From CAZNDN01 sp964571815 (lineage in GTDB: Bacteria; Fibrobacterota; Chitinivibrionia; Chitinivibrionales; WJKA01), in assembly GCA_964571815.1 (NCBI GenBank), contig CAZNDN010000009.1, forward strand, positions 1 to 58,403: DNA of 58,403 bases, in the 5' to 3' direction. The stretch's first letter is position 1; each line of letters begins with the position of its first letter. Made by a program: the position numbers and the translations under genes. The notes under the pieces were generated by a model, which did no database searches, was not told the DNA's origin, and saw only the letters and a program-made list of their open reading frames with translations. Below are positions 17,752-25,731 of this stretch, piece after piece.

Positions 17752-19335
17752 TTATTCCGGGGCAAGCATACGGGAGAGTCGGGCCGCACGTGCTGGATCG
17801 CGTGAGGCCAGGGCTTTCTGTTCCGCTCGCGCCCGGTCCCTGTCACCCGCTTTCAGATAGGCCCTCCCGAGGTCAAAGCGCACGGCCGCGTTGTCGGGAC
17901 GAAGGCCGGCAGCCTTCCGGAGGACGTCGATCGCCTTGTCGTAGCTTCCGAAATGGTCGACATAGGCGATCCCGAGCAGGTGGAGGACCTCTACCTCTGA
18001 AGGAGCCAGAGCACGGGCGGATCGAAGCGTGCTCAACTCTTTCCGATACTCTCCGGTCGCCCCGTAGACCCGGGCCAGCGCAGTCAGCGCCTCGACGTTC
18101 TCGGGCTCAATGCGCAGGGCTTGCTGCAAGGCATTGAGGGCCCACGAATATCGGCCCTTTTCGGAGTACGCCTTGCCCAGCGTCATGTGCGCATCGGCAA
18201 GGTCGGGCATGAGATGAATAGCCTTCTTTGCCGCCTCCACGGCCTTTTCCTGCCGGCCGGTGCGAAGGTACACCCAGCCCATGAGCGCCAGAGCCTGGGG
18301 AAACTCCTCCCTGACCCCGAAAGCCTCCTGGAGCACATCCAGCGACCGGGAGTAGTTGCCGGATTTGGCCAACACGAGGGCAAGATTGAAGTAGGCGGCC
18401 GGATCCCGGGGAGCCATGCGCACCACCTGCTCCATCACCGCCACCGCCTCACCCGGCTTGCCCAGATCCAGGTAGCACTGCGCCGCCTGCGAGTAGGCCT
18501 TTGTCAAGCCCGGGTGCTTCTTGATCGAGATTTCGAGTTGATCCAGGGCTTTCTTCGGGCGATTCACCCACATCAGGGCCAGCCCCCGGGCGTAGGCCTC
18601 CCGCCCGGCAATGCGCGGATCCGCGGTGCGCGACGACTGCCACTGCAGCAGGTTCACGCCCTTCCCCTGCTCAAGTGCCGCAATCCTTTCGCCGGGAACC
18701 ACCACAATAGTCTCTACCCCCTCGACAACCCGTGCAACGGCGATGCCGATGACCTCGCTTTGCAAGGTGACCACCGGACTACCCGTCGATGCGTTCGAGA
18801 GGGGGGCGGTGATTGATATGATCTTTCCGAAGTTCGGAATCGACCTGATTTCCTCGATTTCCCCATCGGACATGAGCGTCTTCCCAACCACCACCATGAT
18901 CGGCTCTCCAACCTTCGGCCTTCCCCGATTCAGGGGCAGGGGATGGGCGATCCCGGGCGGAATGGTGGTCCGCAGCCACAACAGGTTCCCGTCGATATCC
19001 TCGGCAACAATCGTCTCTACCGGGTAAACCTCTCCCTTGTCGGTTACGATTTCGGCGCCGAAAGCATCGTCAAACAAGTGTCTGTTGGTCAGTACGTCGC
19101 CGGAATCGCTGAGGAAGAATCCGTTGCCCTGGCCGATAACCCTTCCCCGGCTGTCACGTATACGCACAACGACAATTGAGAGTTTTCCCGTGGTATAGTG
19201 AGTCTCTTCCGCTTCTTCGAACGGGTCGTAGGCGTTGACTGCCGAAGCCGCTGCGCAGGCCGCAACAACCGTTGCGACCCGCATCCGGCCGGGAATGACC
19301 GTCGCCGTGCTCCTCATGACATTCCACCAGCCCAT
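17752..19335 (-). CDS. Exported trypsin-like (S1C) domain protein with TPR repeats
   Basis: 527 residues. An N-terminal signal sequence (MRVATVVAACAAASAVNA region) suggests export. Residues ~45-235 have a trypsin/HtrA-like fold: His in VLTNRHLF and Ser in ASTGSPVV occupy the catalytic places. The position of the catalytic Asp reads DGNLLWL, so Asn may replace Asp. No PDZ domain follows. Instead residues ~250-525 hold about seven tetratricopeptide repeats (for example AAYFNLALVLAKSGNYSRSL). It is probably a periplasmic scaffold or regulated protease. ATG 19335 has GGAAGG upstream and lies just after the stop of the double-Usp gene, so the two form a pair. Confidence 0.8.
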   Translation of the reverse strand: MGWWNVMRSTATVIPGRMRVATVVAACAAASAVNAYDPFEEAEETHYTTGKLSIVVVRIRDSRGRVIGQGNGFFLSDSGDVLTNRHLFDDAFGAEIVTDKGEVYPVETIVAEDIDGNLLWLRTTIPPGIAHPLPLNRGRPKVGEPIMVVVGKTLMSDGEIEEIRSIPNFGKIISITAPLSNASTGSPVVTLQSEVIGIAVARVVEGVETIVVVPGERIAALEQGKGVNLLQWQSSRTADPRIAGREAYARGLALMWVNRPKKALDQLEISIKKHPGLTKAYSQAAQCYLDLGKPGEAVAVMEQVVRMAPRDPAAYFNLALVLAKSGNYSRSLDVLQEAFGVREEFPQALALMGWVYLRTGRQEKAVEAAKKAIHLMPDLADAHMTLGKAYSEKGRYSWALNALQQALRIEPENVEALTALARVYGATGEYRKELSTLRSARALAPSEVEVLHLLGIAYVDHFGSYDKAIDVLRKAAGLRPDNAAVRFDLGRAYLKAGDRDRARAEQKALASRDPARAARLSRMLAPE

Positions 19336-19361
19336 TGCAAGCCCCTTCCGGGCCCTTGCCC

Positions 19362-20216
19362 TCATTCGACTGCAACTGCAAGCAGCGGACACGGAACGGC
19401 ATTCAGCACCTGCTCCGTCACACTCCCCACGATTCTCTGCATGAGCGTGTCGCGTCCGTTGGTTGCCGTAACCACAAGATCGGCGCCAAACCGCCGAGCC
19501 TGCTCAGTCACATGTCGCCAGACCGGTCGACCCGCCGGAGCAATCACTTCCCGCCTCCACGACCACCCCCGAGGCAGATCCCAGTTTAACGGAGGAAACG
19601 ACGTTCCCACATGCACTCCGACCACCTCCACCGCCGTTTCCGGAACCAGGGAGGCGAGTTGCTCCAGGAACATGCACGCTCCCGCCGCCGCCGGATGTTC
19701 AGCCACCGCAAAGAGAATTCTGTGAAGTGAAACAGCGCCCGTATCCCGATCCACAAACCCCGCCGCCCCTTCGGGCAGGTACAGGGTTGTCTTTCGATAC
19801 CGGCGGACCAGGTACACCGTAAGGGTTTCGCGAAGGAAGGCAAGCGCGCCTTCATTCCGCCCCGTTCCAATTACCAGAAGATCATGGTCACTTCTCTCCA
19901 GCCGCTTGCCGACCTCCCGGCCTTCGTTGCCCGATCGCACGATCTTTTTGACGCGAATGCCCAACCGGCCTACATCCTGCCGCTCGGAGCCTTCCGGAAG
20001 CATGCCCCAATGCTGGAGAACGTCCCGTACCCGAAGGTGTTCCCCGCGTCCGTCCCCCACATCGACGATTTCGATCCCTCCCCCGGCCGCTACCGTCAGG
20101 GCCAGGGCATGAGAAAGCGAAGCATGCGGATCGGCGAGGCCGTGGAGCGCAAGAAGGACGCGAAAATCTGATGGAGACCGGCTCCCATGGATACCGGATG
20201 TCTCAAGCTGGGCCAT
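19362..20216 (-). CDS. Tandem universal stress protein (double UspA domain)
   Basis: 284 residues with two Usp domains. The second keeps an ATP-type signature, GADLVVTATNGRDTLMQRIV then GSVTEQVL. The first ends in DLLVIGTGRNEGALAFLRET, a more divergent version. Such proteins are cytoplasmic stress and adenine-nucleotide sensors. ATG 20216 is preferred over the GTG immediately before it; GGAAGG lies about 11 nt upstream. A TATAGT -10-like hexamer occurs upstream near 20263-20268 without a clear -35. The trypsin/TPR gene follows 26 nt downstream. Confidence 0.78.
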   Translation of the reverse strand: MAQLETSGIHGSRSPSDFRVLLALHGLADPHASLSHALALTVAAGGGIEIVDVGDGRGEHLRVRDVLQHWGMLPEGSERQDVGRLGIRVKKIVRSGNEGREVGKRLERSDHDLLVIGTGRNEGALAFLRETLTVYLVRRYRKTTLYLPEGAAGFVDRDTGAVSLHRILFAVAEHPAAAGACMFLEQLASLVPETAVEVVGVHVGTSFPPLNWDLPRGWSWRREVIAPAGRPVWRHVTEQARRFGADLVVTATNGRDTLMQRIVGSVTEQVLNAVPCPLLAVAVE

Positions 20217-20340
20217 CACCGCAGGGCCTTCCGGGAAAAATCTACGGCAGCGCCGTGGCGCCTTACTATAGTTTAATAGTACACTGCCTGCACCGACATG
20301 TGCAACGGCCCGCCTTCCTGTCTCAACCTCCGCGATTCCG

Positions 20341-20541
20341 CTATGCCGAATGCAGTGAAACGAATCGCTCTATCGAACGATCATACGTACGTTCAACGTC
20401 GTCGGGAAAGAAACACGCGGGAAGCTCGCCCCGTCGTCTGTGATAGGCCACGCATTCGCAGCATATTCCCTTCCTGCCGCACGGGCTGTAGCTGCAGTTG
20501 CACGCCACCGTGTTTTTTTCCGATTGACAGGTCCCGGCCAT
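20341..20541 (-). CDS. DUF6485-type Cys-rich small protein
   Basis: 66 residues. The seven cysteines form the pattern C..C-x-C..C..CC..C followed by another Cys (ACNCSYSPCGRKGICCEC). The C-terminal half reads GELPACFFPDDVERTYDRS. I recognise this as the DUF6485 family of small cytosolic proteins of unknown function, which probably bind a metal. GGAGG precedes the ATG at 20541 by 6 nt. It is divergent from the large coiled-coil gene. Confidence 0.85.
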   Translation of the reverse strand: MAGTCQSEKNTVACNCSYSPCGRKGICCECVAYHRRRGELPACFFPDDVERTYDRSIERFVSLHSA

Positions 20542-20727
20542 ACGACACCTCCTTTTCCGAACAAACCCCGGGCATATTCAATGCCGGCCGCCGAACCTTC
20601 CGGGCTTCGGACCGGTCACTACGGATAATCTACACGTTGCAGAGCATACCGTGCAACAGCTCAGGAGCATTCTCGGCAATGGGAAGGGGTGAAGGCGGCT
20701 TCATGAGGCCTCCCGGGTTGCCGTGCC

Positions 20728-20756
20728 TTGAAAAGCGCCACAGTCGGAATTATTTT
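20728..20756 (+). promoter_or_regulatory. Sigma70-type promoter of the coiled-coil protein gene
   Basis: -35 TTGAAA (20728-20733) and -10 TATTTT (20751-20756) with a 17-nt spacer. The predicted start site is about 60 nt before the GTG at 20823. Confidence 0.5.
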
Positions 20757-20822
20757 ACTGAGCATAGATGGAACCGTTGCGTTCGTTACCTCTTTTCTCA
20801 CCGACGGTTGGAGAAACCTGAG

Positions 20823-23800
20823 GTGAAGCTGATCCGCACAATGATTTTTCCGCGGAAGGCGATGGTGTGCCTTTTACTTGCGGGGGCTTCCCGGGCATCT
20901 CCTACCGACAGCCTCGCCGGGAAAATTCGTCAACTCGATTCCCTCATCGACCGGTCCCGTACGAAACTCGCAGCTCTTGAGCAAGACCGGGCCACGTTTG
21001 ACCGCGACAGCATTGCCGTGCGTTCGCGGCGAGACGAGAGCCTGATCTCGTGGAAGAGGAACATGGCTGCCACCGACAGCGTGCGTACCGGTATGCAGCG
21101 GAAGCTCACCTCCCTTCTCGGCAAGCGGGAGCGGATCCGGCAGGATTCGGCGGCTCTGCGGGCCGCACTGAGTGATACGCTTGTTTCATTACGAACACGG
21201 GGGACGAGGCTTGACTCTGCTGCAATTGTGGAGCAGAAGCAGCTTTCGACCATGATGGAGCAACGAAAGCGCGTAAGCACCGACAGCGCCGAATCGTACC
21301 GTGCCCGGGTTGACGATGCTCGGTCGGGCCGCCGGCGGAAAACACAGTTGGACAGTACTCGTGCATTCCACCAGACCGTCCGCGACTCGCTGAAGGTGCG
21401 GGTCGAAGAGCTTCGCCGCGACAGCGTTGCCCTGCGGCAACGCTACGGGAGGCGCCTGGATTCCCTTGCCCGTCGGCAGGCGAAGGTTGACAGTCTTTTC
21501 GAACTGAATACGGCGCGGGTGAGCGAGTTGGAATCTGCCGGCGACAGCCTGCGGCAGAGCCACAAGCGCCGACACGAACGGAATCGGGAAGCGCTGGCAT
21601 CGGTCAACGCGGAGCTGGCGAAGATCGACAGTCTCATTGAGATACACGAGAATCGCCTGCAGAAGCTGAAAGAGAATCTCTCGGAAGCCCTGGAAGACAG
21701 CAGCGCCGCACACCGTGAACTCTCCGTTGCCCGGGCAACAGCCGACAGTGCCGCCGCGGTGCTCGACCGGCGAGGTGGAAGCCTTCGGCGAGTGAAATCG
21801 GGCGTGGTTCTCTACCGGGAAAAGCTGGAAATCGACAGTCTTGTGGCTCAGAAAAAGGCCGAGCTGTCTTCGATAATGGAGCAGGAGAGCGACTCCGCCG
21901 AAAGTCCCACTACGGCACAGAAGCAACGTGAACTGGGAACTCTTGTGGCCAGGAGGACCGAGCTTCTTGACGAGCCCGAGGTTGCGCAACTGGACAGCGC
22001 GCTGGGTGAGCTGCCCGGCGATCAGCGGAGCATTCGTCTTGACCGGCTCATTGCGGAAACACAGGATTCTCTTGATACGTTGTCGCGCCATTCGGCTCAA
22101 GCACGCTCCACCGCGGCCCGGGACTCTCTGCAGCGGGCGGAGCGACTTGTCTCGGCTCACCGTGAAGTCGACCGTACCCGTCGCTCGATCCGGGCAGTTT
22201 CATCCCGGCTCGACAGCCTGGCCGGGCGGCACAAGAAACTCTCCGCAAGGAAATCGACGTTGAACGCCTCGCTGTCTTCCGAACCGGCCCCCGGCGGGAA
22301 GCAAACCCTGACACAACTGAGTGTGCGGATAAGTGCCGCCGAAAACCTGATTGACGACCTTCAGGGGCGCCGAAACGAGCTGGGCCGGGACAGTGCCGAA
22401 GTGGTCGGGAAACGCGATGTCGCGATCGGGGAGGTACACAAGGAACTCAACAGCGTTCGCGACCGGCTTCGAACCACGGAAGAGGAACTCACAAGGGTCG
22501 CTGAAGCCGATACGATTACGCTCACAAGCTCGGTGAGCGCGGAGATGCCGCCGGAGCTGCAGGAAAAAGCACGCAGGCTGGATGAAGAGATTGCCCGGAA
22601 GCGGAGGGAGGTTGACGCTTACACGGGAAAGTTTGAGGTGCTGGCCGGAGACAGCGTGCGGACTCTTAAGCGCGTTCGCGCCCGGCTCGACTCGACCGGT
22701 GAAGCACTGACACGGGTCGCACGCGAGATTGCCGAGGTCGAGAAGAAGCTGGTTGAAGTAGATGAGAAACGCACCAGCCTGGCGCGGGACAGCTCCGCCA
22801 TACAGCAGGATTATGCGTCTTCGCTGGACTCACTCCGGCGCAAGAAGCAGAAGGCTTTTCAGCGTGTGGAGGCGGAAGCTCAGCGGCTTTCCGAGCTGCG
22901 CGAGCGTAAAAAGGCCGCGGAGAATGCTCTCGAAGAGCAACGACGGAGAAAAGCTTCGCTGATCGCCGGGAAGAAGAAAGAGTTGGCGTCACTGCTTGAC
23001 AAACGAAGAACGATCCGGAAAGACAGCAGTTCCGCCGTTGAGGCAAAGCGGGCAGCGACGGCAGAGGCCGCCGATCGGATTGGTGTAATGGATACCAGGA
23101 TAGGCGCGCGGGAACAGCAGCTCACCGAACTTCTCGGATCTCGCGAGAAGGCCCGCCGTGACAGTCTGCAACTGACCGAACAACTGCACGCGGCAAGCCG
23201 GCGCGCGAAAAAGATGCTTTCACGCAACGACAACCTCATAGATTCTCTGGAGCGGGAGCTTGAAGCCCTCCGGGGCAAGACCGAAGAGATTCGTGAGGAC
23301 AGCACTGCTCGTGTTCGAGAATTCGCCGCTCGGATTGAAAATGCGACCGCGGAAATAGAGCGGTTCGATTCACTTGCGGAAATGAGCAAGGAAGAGATCA
23401 CCGGGGCGCTTGCGGAGCGCAAGGAGGCGCGGAAAGCCGTGGAAGACCTTGAGGAGGAGACCGGGAAGGAGGCCGAGGAATACTCCTCGAAAATTGTGGA
23501 GGTCAACAGACGGATTGTTACCGTGCAGGAGGAAATTGACAGCCTGTCGGCTCCGGCGGCCGGGCAGCCGGCTCCGCGCCGGTCTCCGGAAGAACCGCCT
23601 CCCACCCGGGAAGCGACAACACCACGAGCGGCGGAGAAGGAAACGCGGAAACCAGAGGAAGTAACTCCTGCCCGACCGAAAACGCAGCCCCGGCCAAAGC
23701 CGGGGGGTGACGTTTCCCGGAATCGGCCTTCAACGGGGAAAAATGCGACGGATGTACATGAAGAAGCGGCGCAGGTACCTCCCTCTCAGCGCACTGAAAC

Positions 23801-24137
23801 GTCTTCTTCGAAGCCCGTTCCCCAGACCGGGTCCGAGAAACCGGCGTCCTCGCCTCAGCCCCCCGCCCCATCCCCGTCTTCCTCATCGGCCCCACCCCCT
23901 GCTCAGACAGTCAGGGATGCCACTGTGTTTATCTCCTCAATCCCTCCACGCGCACTCGTCTACATGGACGGCAGACAGATTGGCCGCACTAACGTTGGAG
24001 ATCTCAAGGTCGCCGCGGGCAAGCATGAAATGCAGTTTGTTCACGGAAATCAGGCCTGTCATCGTACTATGACCTTTCAGGAGGGCAAGAATCCCTCAAT
24101 CGTGGTCACCATACCCTGCCAAAGGCAGCAGAGATAG
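20823..24137 (+). CDS. Exported giant coiled-coil protein with 23-residue Asp-Ser periodicity and C-terminal PEGA-like domain
   Basis: 1104 residues. A signal sequence (n-region KLIR..PRK, core AMVCLLLAGA) precedes ~900 residues of charged helix. Asp-Ser pairs recur exactly every 23 residues at 39, 62, 85, 108, 131, 154, 177, 200 and 223, and in the same register at 269, 292 and 338. A later block repeats at 46 or 23 residues (610/656 and 734/780/826/849). Residues ~905-1030 are Pro/Thr/Ser-rich linker. The last ~70 residues look like a PEGA domain (IPPRALVYMDGRQIGRT). It is probably a periplasmic or surface rod. GTG 20823 has GGAG upstream; ATG 20841 is an alternative. The function is unknown. 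Confidence 0.75.
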   Translation: MKLIRTMIFPRKAMVCLLLAGASRASPTDSLAGKIRQLDSLIDRSRTKLAALEQDRATFDRDSIAVRSRRDESLISWKRNMAATDSVRTGMQRKLTSLLGKRERIRQDSAALRAALSDTLVSLRTRGTRLDSAAIVEQKQLSTMMEQRKRVSTDSAESYRARVDDARSGRRRKTQLDSTRAFHQTVRDSLKVRVEELRRDSVALRQRYGRRLDSLARRQAKVDSLFELNTARVSELESAGDSLRQSHKRRHERNREALASVNAELAKIDSLIEIHENRLQKLKENLSEALEDSSAAHRELSVARATADSAAAVLDRRGGSLRRVKSGVVLYREKLEIDSLVAQKKAELSSIMEQESDSAESPTTAQKQRELGTLVARRTELLDEPEVAQLDSALGELPGDQRSIRLDRLIAETQDSLDTLSRHSAQARSTAARDSLQRAERLVSAHREVDRTRRSIRAVSSRLDSLAGRHKKLSARKSTLNASLSSEPAPGGKQTLTQLSVRISAAENLIDDLQGRRNELGRDSAEVVGKRDVAIGEVHKELNSVRDRLRTTEEELTRVAEADTITLTSSVSAEMPPELQEKARRLDEEIARKRREVDAYTGKFEVLAGDSVRTLKRVRARLDSTGEALTRVAREIAEVEKKLVEVDEKRTSLARDSSAIQQDYASSLDSLRRKKQKAFQRVEAEAQRLSELRERKKAAENALEEQRRRKASLIAGKKKELASLLDKRRTIRKDSSSAVEAKRAATAEAADRIGVMDTRIGAREQQLTELLGSREKARRDSLQLTEQLHAASRRAKKMLSRNDNLIDSLERELEALRGKTEEIREDSTARVREFAARIENATAEIERFDSLAEMSKEEITGALAERKEARKAVEDLEEETGKEAEEYSSKIVEVNRRIVTVQEEIDSLSAPAAGQPAPRRSPEEPPPTREATTPRAAEKETRKPEEVTPARPKTQPRPKPGGDVSRNRPSTGKNATDVHEEAAQVPPSQRTETSSSKPVPQTGSEKPASSPQPPAPSPSSSSAPPPAQTVRDATVFISSIPPRALVYMDGRQIGRTNVGDLKVAAGKHEMQFVHGNQACHRTMTFQEGKNPSIVVTIPCQRQQR

Positions 24138-24610
24138 GTGGTTCGATCCGCCCCGCTGACGATGACCGTCCCCGGCAAACGTGAGAAGATTCCTTGCCGG
24201 GTCCTCACTCTTCTCTTCAGCTACGAAGCACCGTCCAGGGGAACCGCGCCCCGATAACGAACCTGAGTGATCTCCGGAATACAAAAACGTGCCACACTGC
24301 GTCACATCGGAATTCCGCGGCGTTCCAATGTGAAACGGGGGCGCGAAGGAACCATTCTGCTGCAAGGGGATCGCTCTGTGGCCGATTGTGCCACTGTCGA
24401 TGTACGATGAAGCGGGCGCAAGCGTATCGGCAAGGTGCGTAAAAGCATGGGGTTACGACCGGCCTGAGCGATAGAATCACCCATGAGGCACCGGTGCTGT
24501 CGCCGGTATCGGTGTTGTTGTGAAACCTGAAAGTACGAGCCGGCACGTATCTTGCTGCATTGAATACAGCGTTAACGATAAGACGTTATTCACAGGAAGG
24601 GAGGTCAACC
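24138..24610. other. Intergenic region without recognised gene
   Basis: About 470 nt between the coiled-coil gene and the 61-residue gene. Reading frames here are short and lack ribosome-binding sites. I found no convincing hairpin-plus-T-run or promoter. Confidence 0.5.
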
Positions 24611-24796
24611 ATGGAAAATCCCAAAGTGAATGATAAGAGACAGGTCAAACTGGAGCACATGCTCAGCAGCGATTACATCCCTTTCCTCGAAGGTAGACCT
24701 TCTCGCGAGGTCCCTATTGAAAAGAATGACGAAGTGGATGTCGCAATCGCTCTCAATACGACGAACAGCCTAGAGGAATTCCTTGAATTCGTGTAG
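24611..24796 (+). CDS. Small hypothetical protein
   Basis: 61 residues, not recognised. It is hydrophilic, with a basic first third (KVNDKRQVKLEH) and an acidic end (SLEEFLEFV). There is no signal peptide, membrane segment or Cys. GGGAGG stands about 6 nt before the ATG, which is the main evidence that it is translated. The STAS gene lies about 310 nt downstream on the same strand with its own promoter. Confidence 0.5.
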   Translation: MENPKVNDKRQVKLEHMLSSDYIPFLEGRPSREVPIEKNDEVDVAIALNTTNSLEEFLEFV

Positions 24797-25105
24797 CGCG
24801 GGACGGCGTGTGAAGTTCAGTCCGGAGTGCGGTGTTGTGATTGAGTCAACGCCGGCATACTCCGGGCTGAACGTTCGAGCGGCCGCCACGATGTAGATGT
24901 CGGACCATTCTCACAACCCACCTGCCCATTGCCGAGGGGGGGGGGGCGTGGGAATACCAATCTGACCTGTATTCTTGACCGTCTCTCTACATCCCCGGAA
25001 CGAGCGAAATGTCACTTTATTGTGGACGGAGTGCTTCCGTGATGGTACAATCTGGGAAAGTGGGTGTCCTGAAGCTTTCGGCAAATCACGGGACAAGGGG
25101 AGTAG
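24797..25105. other. Intergenic region with an 11-G homopolymer
   Basis: About 310 nt with no supported gene. It holds a run of eleven G (24936-24946) and, at its right end, an extended -10 promoter for the STAS gene. Confidence 0.6.
25023..25051 (+). promoter_or_regulatory. Extended -10 promoter of the STAS gene
   Basis: -35-like TGGACG (25023-25028), a 17-nt spacer and -10 TACAAT (25046-25051) preceded by the extended element TGG. It ends about 55 nt before the STAS ATG. Confidence 0.5.
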
Positions 25106-25438
25106 ATGAACGTGCAGGCAGAGGAAAACGACGGGTACGTTGTCCTGAAAGTGCAGGAGGATCTGGGAGCCGACTCCAATCTCTCGGAGTTGCGCGATGC
25201 TGTAAGCCGGTATGCCGCCGGGGGAATCAAGAAGATAGCTCTTCACTTCACGGAACGGACAAACTTTTTCAGCAGCACCTTGTCGGTACTTGTGCAGTGT
25301 CTGGGAACCCTCAAGGAACAGGACGGCGAGCTATCGATTATCGCACCCACCGAGAGCATCATGGACACGCTTCGTCTCACGCGGCTGGACAGCCTCATCA
25401 AGACGTATGAATCCGAGGAGGAGATCGCGAAGCAGTGA
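25106..25438 (+). CDS. STAS domain protein (anti-sigma factor antagonist-like), paralogue 1
   Basis: 110 residues, a single STAS domain. Such proteins bind anti-sigma or switch kinases and are released or captured by phosphorylation of a Ser in a DSSG-type motif. Here the corresponding segment reads FFSSTLSVLVQC: the serines are kept but the Asp and Gly are not. GGGGAG precedes the ATG. The second half is clearly similar to the STAS protein encoded at 32801-33133 (VLVQCL, IIAP/VIAP, IKTYESEE/VKIYGSEE). No kinase or phosphatase is adjacent. Confidence 0.8.
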   Translation: MNVQAEENDGYVVLKVQEDLGADSNLSELRDAVSRYAAGGIKKIALHFTERTNFFSSTLSVLVQCLGTLKEQDGELSIIAPTESIMDTLRLTRLDSLIKTYESEEEIAKQ

Positions 25439-25534
25439 TCGTAACCCCGCCTTCCCCCGTAAGAGTGCGCCGATAGTGTCGACGTTGACGTTGCGGTACG
25501 AGCCGCCAAAAGCACGGACAGCAGCTCTTTCTTC

Positions 25535-25563
25535 TTGAAATTTCTCGTTGTTCGTGGTAGAAT
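25535..25563 (+). promoter_or_regulatory. Promoter of the candidate small RNA
   Basis: -35 TTGAAA (25535-25540), exactly 17 nt, then -10 TAGAAT (25558-25563); each box matches consensus at five of six positions. It is the best promoter in the window and no open frame with a normal start follows it. Confidence 0.65.
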
Positions 25564-25569
25564 AAGGAG

Positions 25570-25694
25570 GAGGAGAACATTTCGGCGTTTGACTCGATTC
25601 TGCACACGTGTGCAGAACGAATTTCTCCGGCACTGCCGCCGGAGAGCCTTTCTTCAGGCGTGCGGCCGGGGCCCGATGCCCCGGCCTTTTTTTT
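25570..25694 (+). ncRNA. Candidate structured small RNA with intrinsic terminator
   Basis: The ~125-nt segment lies between a strong promoter (25535-25563) and a strong terminator. It begins with a purine-rich Shine-Dalgarno-like stretch AAGGAGGAGGAG (25564-25575). Hairpin 1 is a perfect palindrome (25598-25617, arms TTCTGCACAC). Hairpin 2 pairs TCTCCGGC (25624-25631) with GCCGGAGA (25638-25645). Hairpin 3 is the terminator. No ATG follows the purine stretch and no start is well placed. It may be an independent sRNA; the several GGA triplets could bind CsrA-type proteins. The promoter-to-terminator layout is seen directly; function is unknown. Confidence 0.5.
25664..25694 (+). terminator. Rho-independent terminator
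   Basis: GGCCGGGGC (25664-25672) pairs perfectly with GCCCCGGCC (25678-25686) around a 5-nt loop, followed by eight T (25687-25694). It ends the small-RNA transcript and any read-through from the STAS gene. Confidence 0.9.
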
Positions 25695-25731
25695 GGTATC
25701 ATGCCCGCGACAACACCGGGTTGGAATACCG

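Noticed and set aside
20298..20822. Upstream extension of the coiled-coil protein
   Set aside because: It overlaps the DUF6485 gene on the other strand and contains the promoter at 20728-20756. Composition differs from the rest, and a signal peptide starts at 20823.
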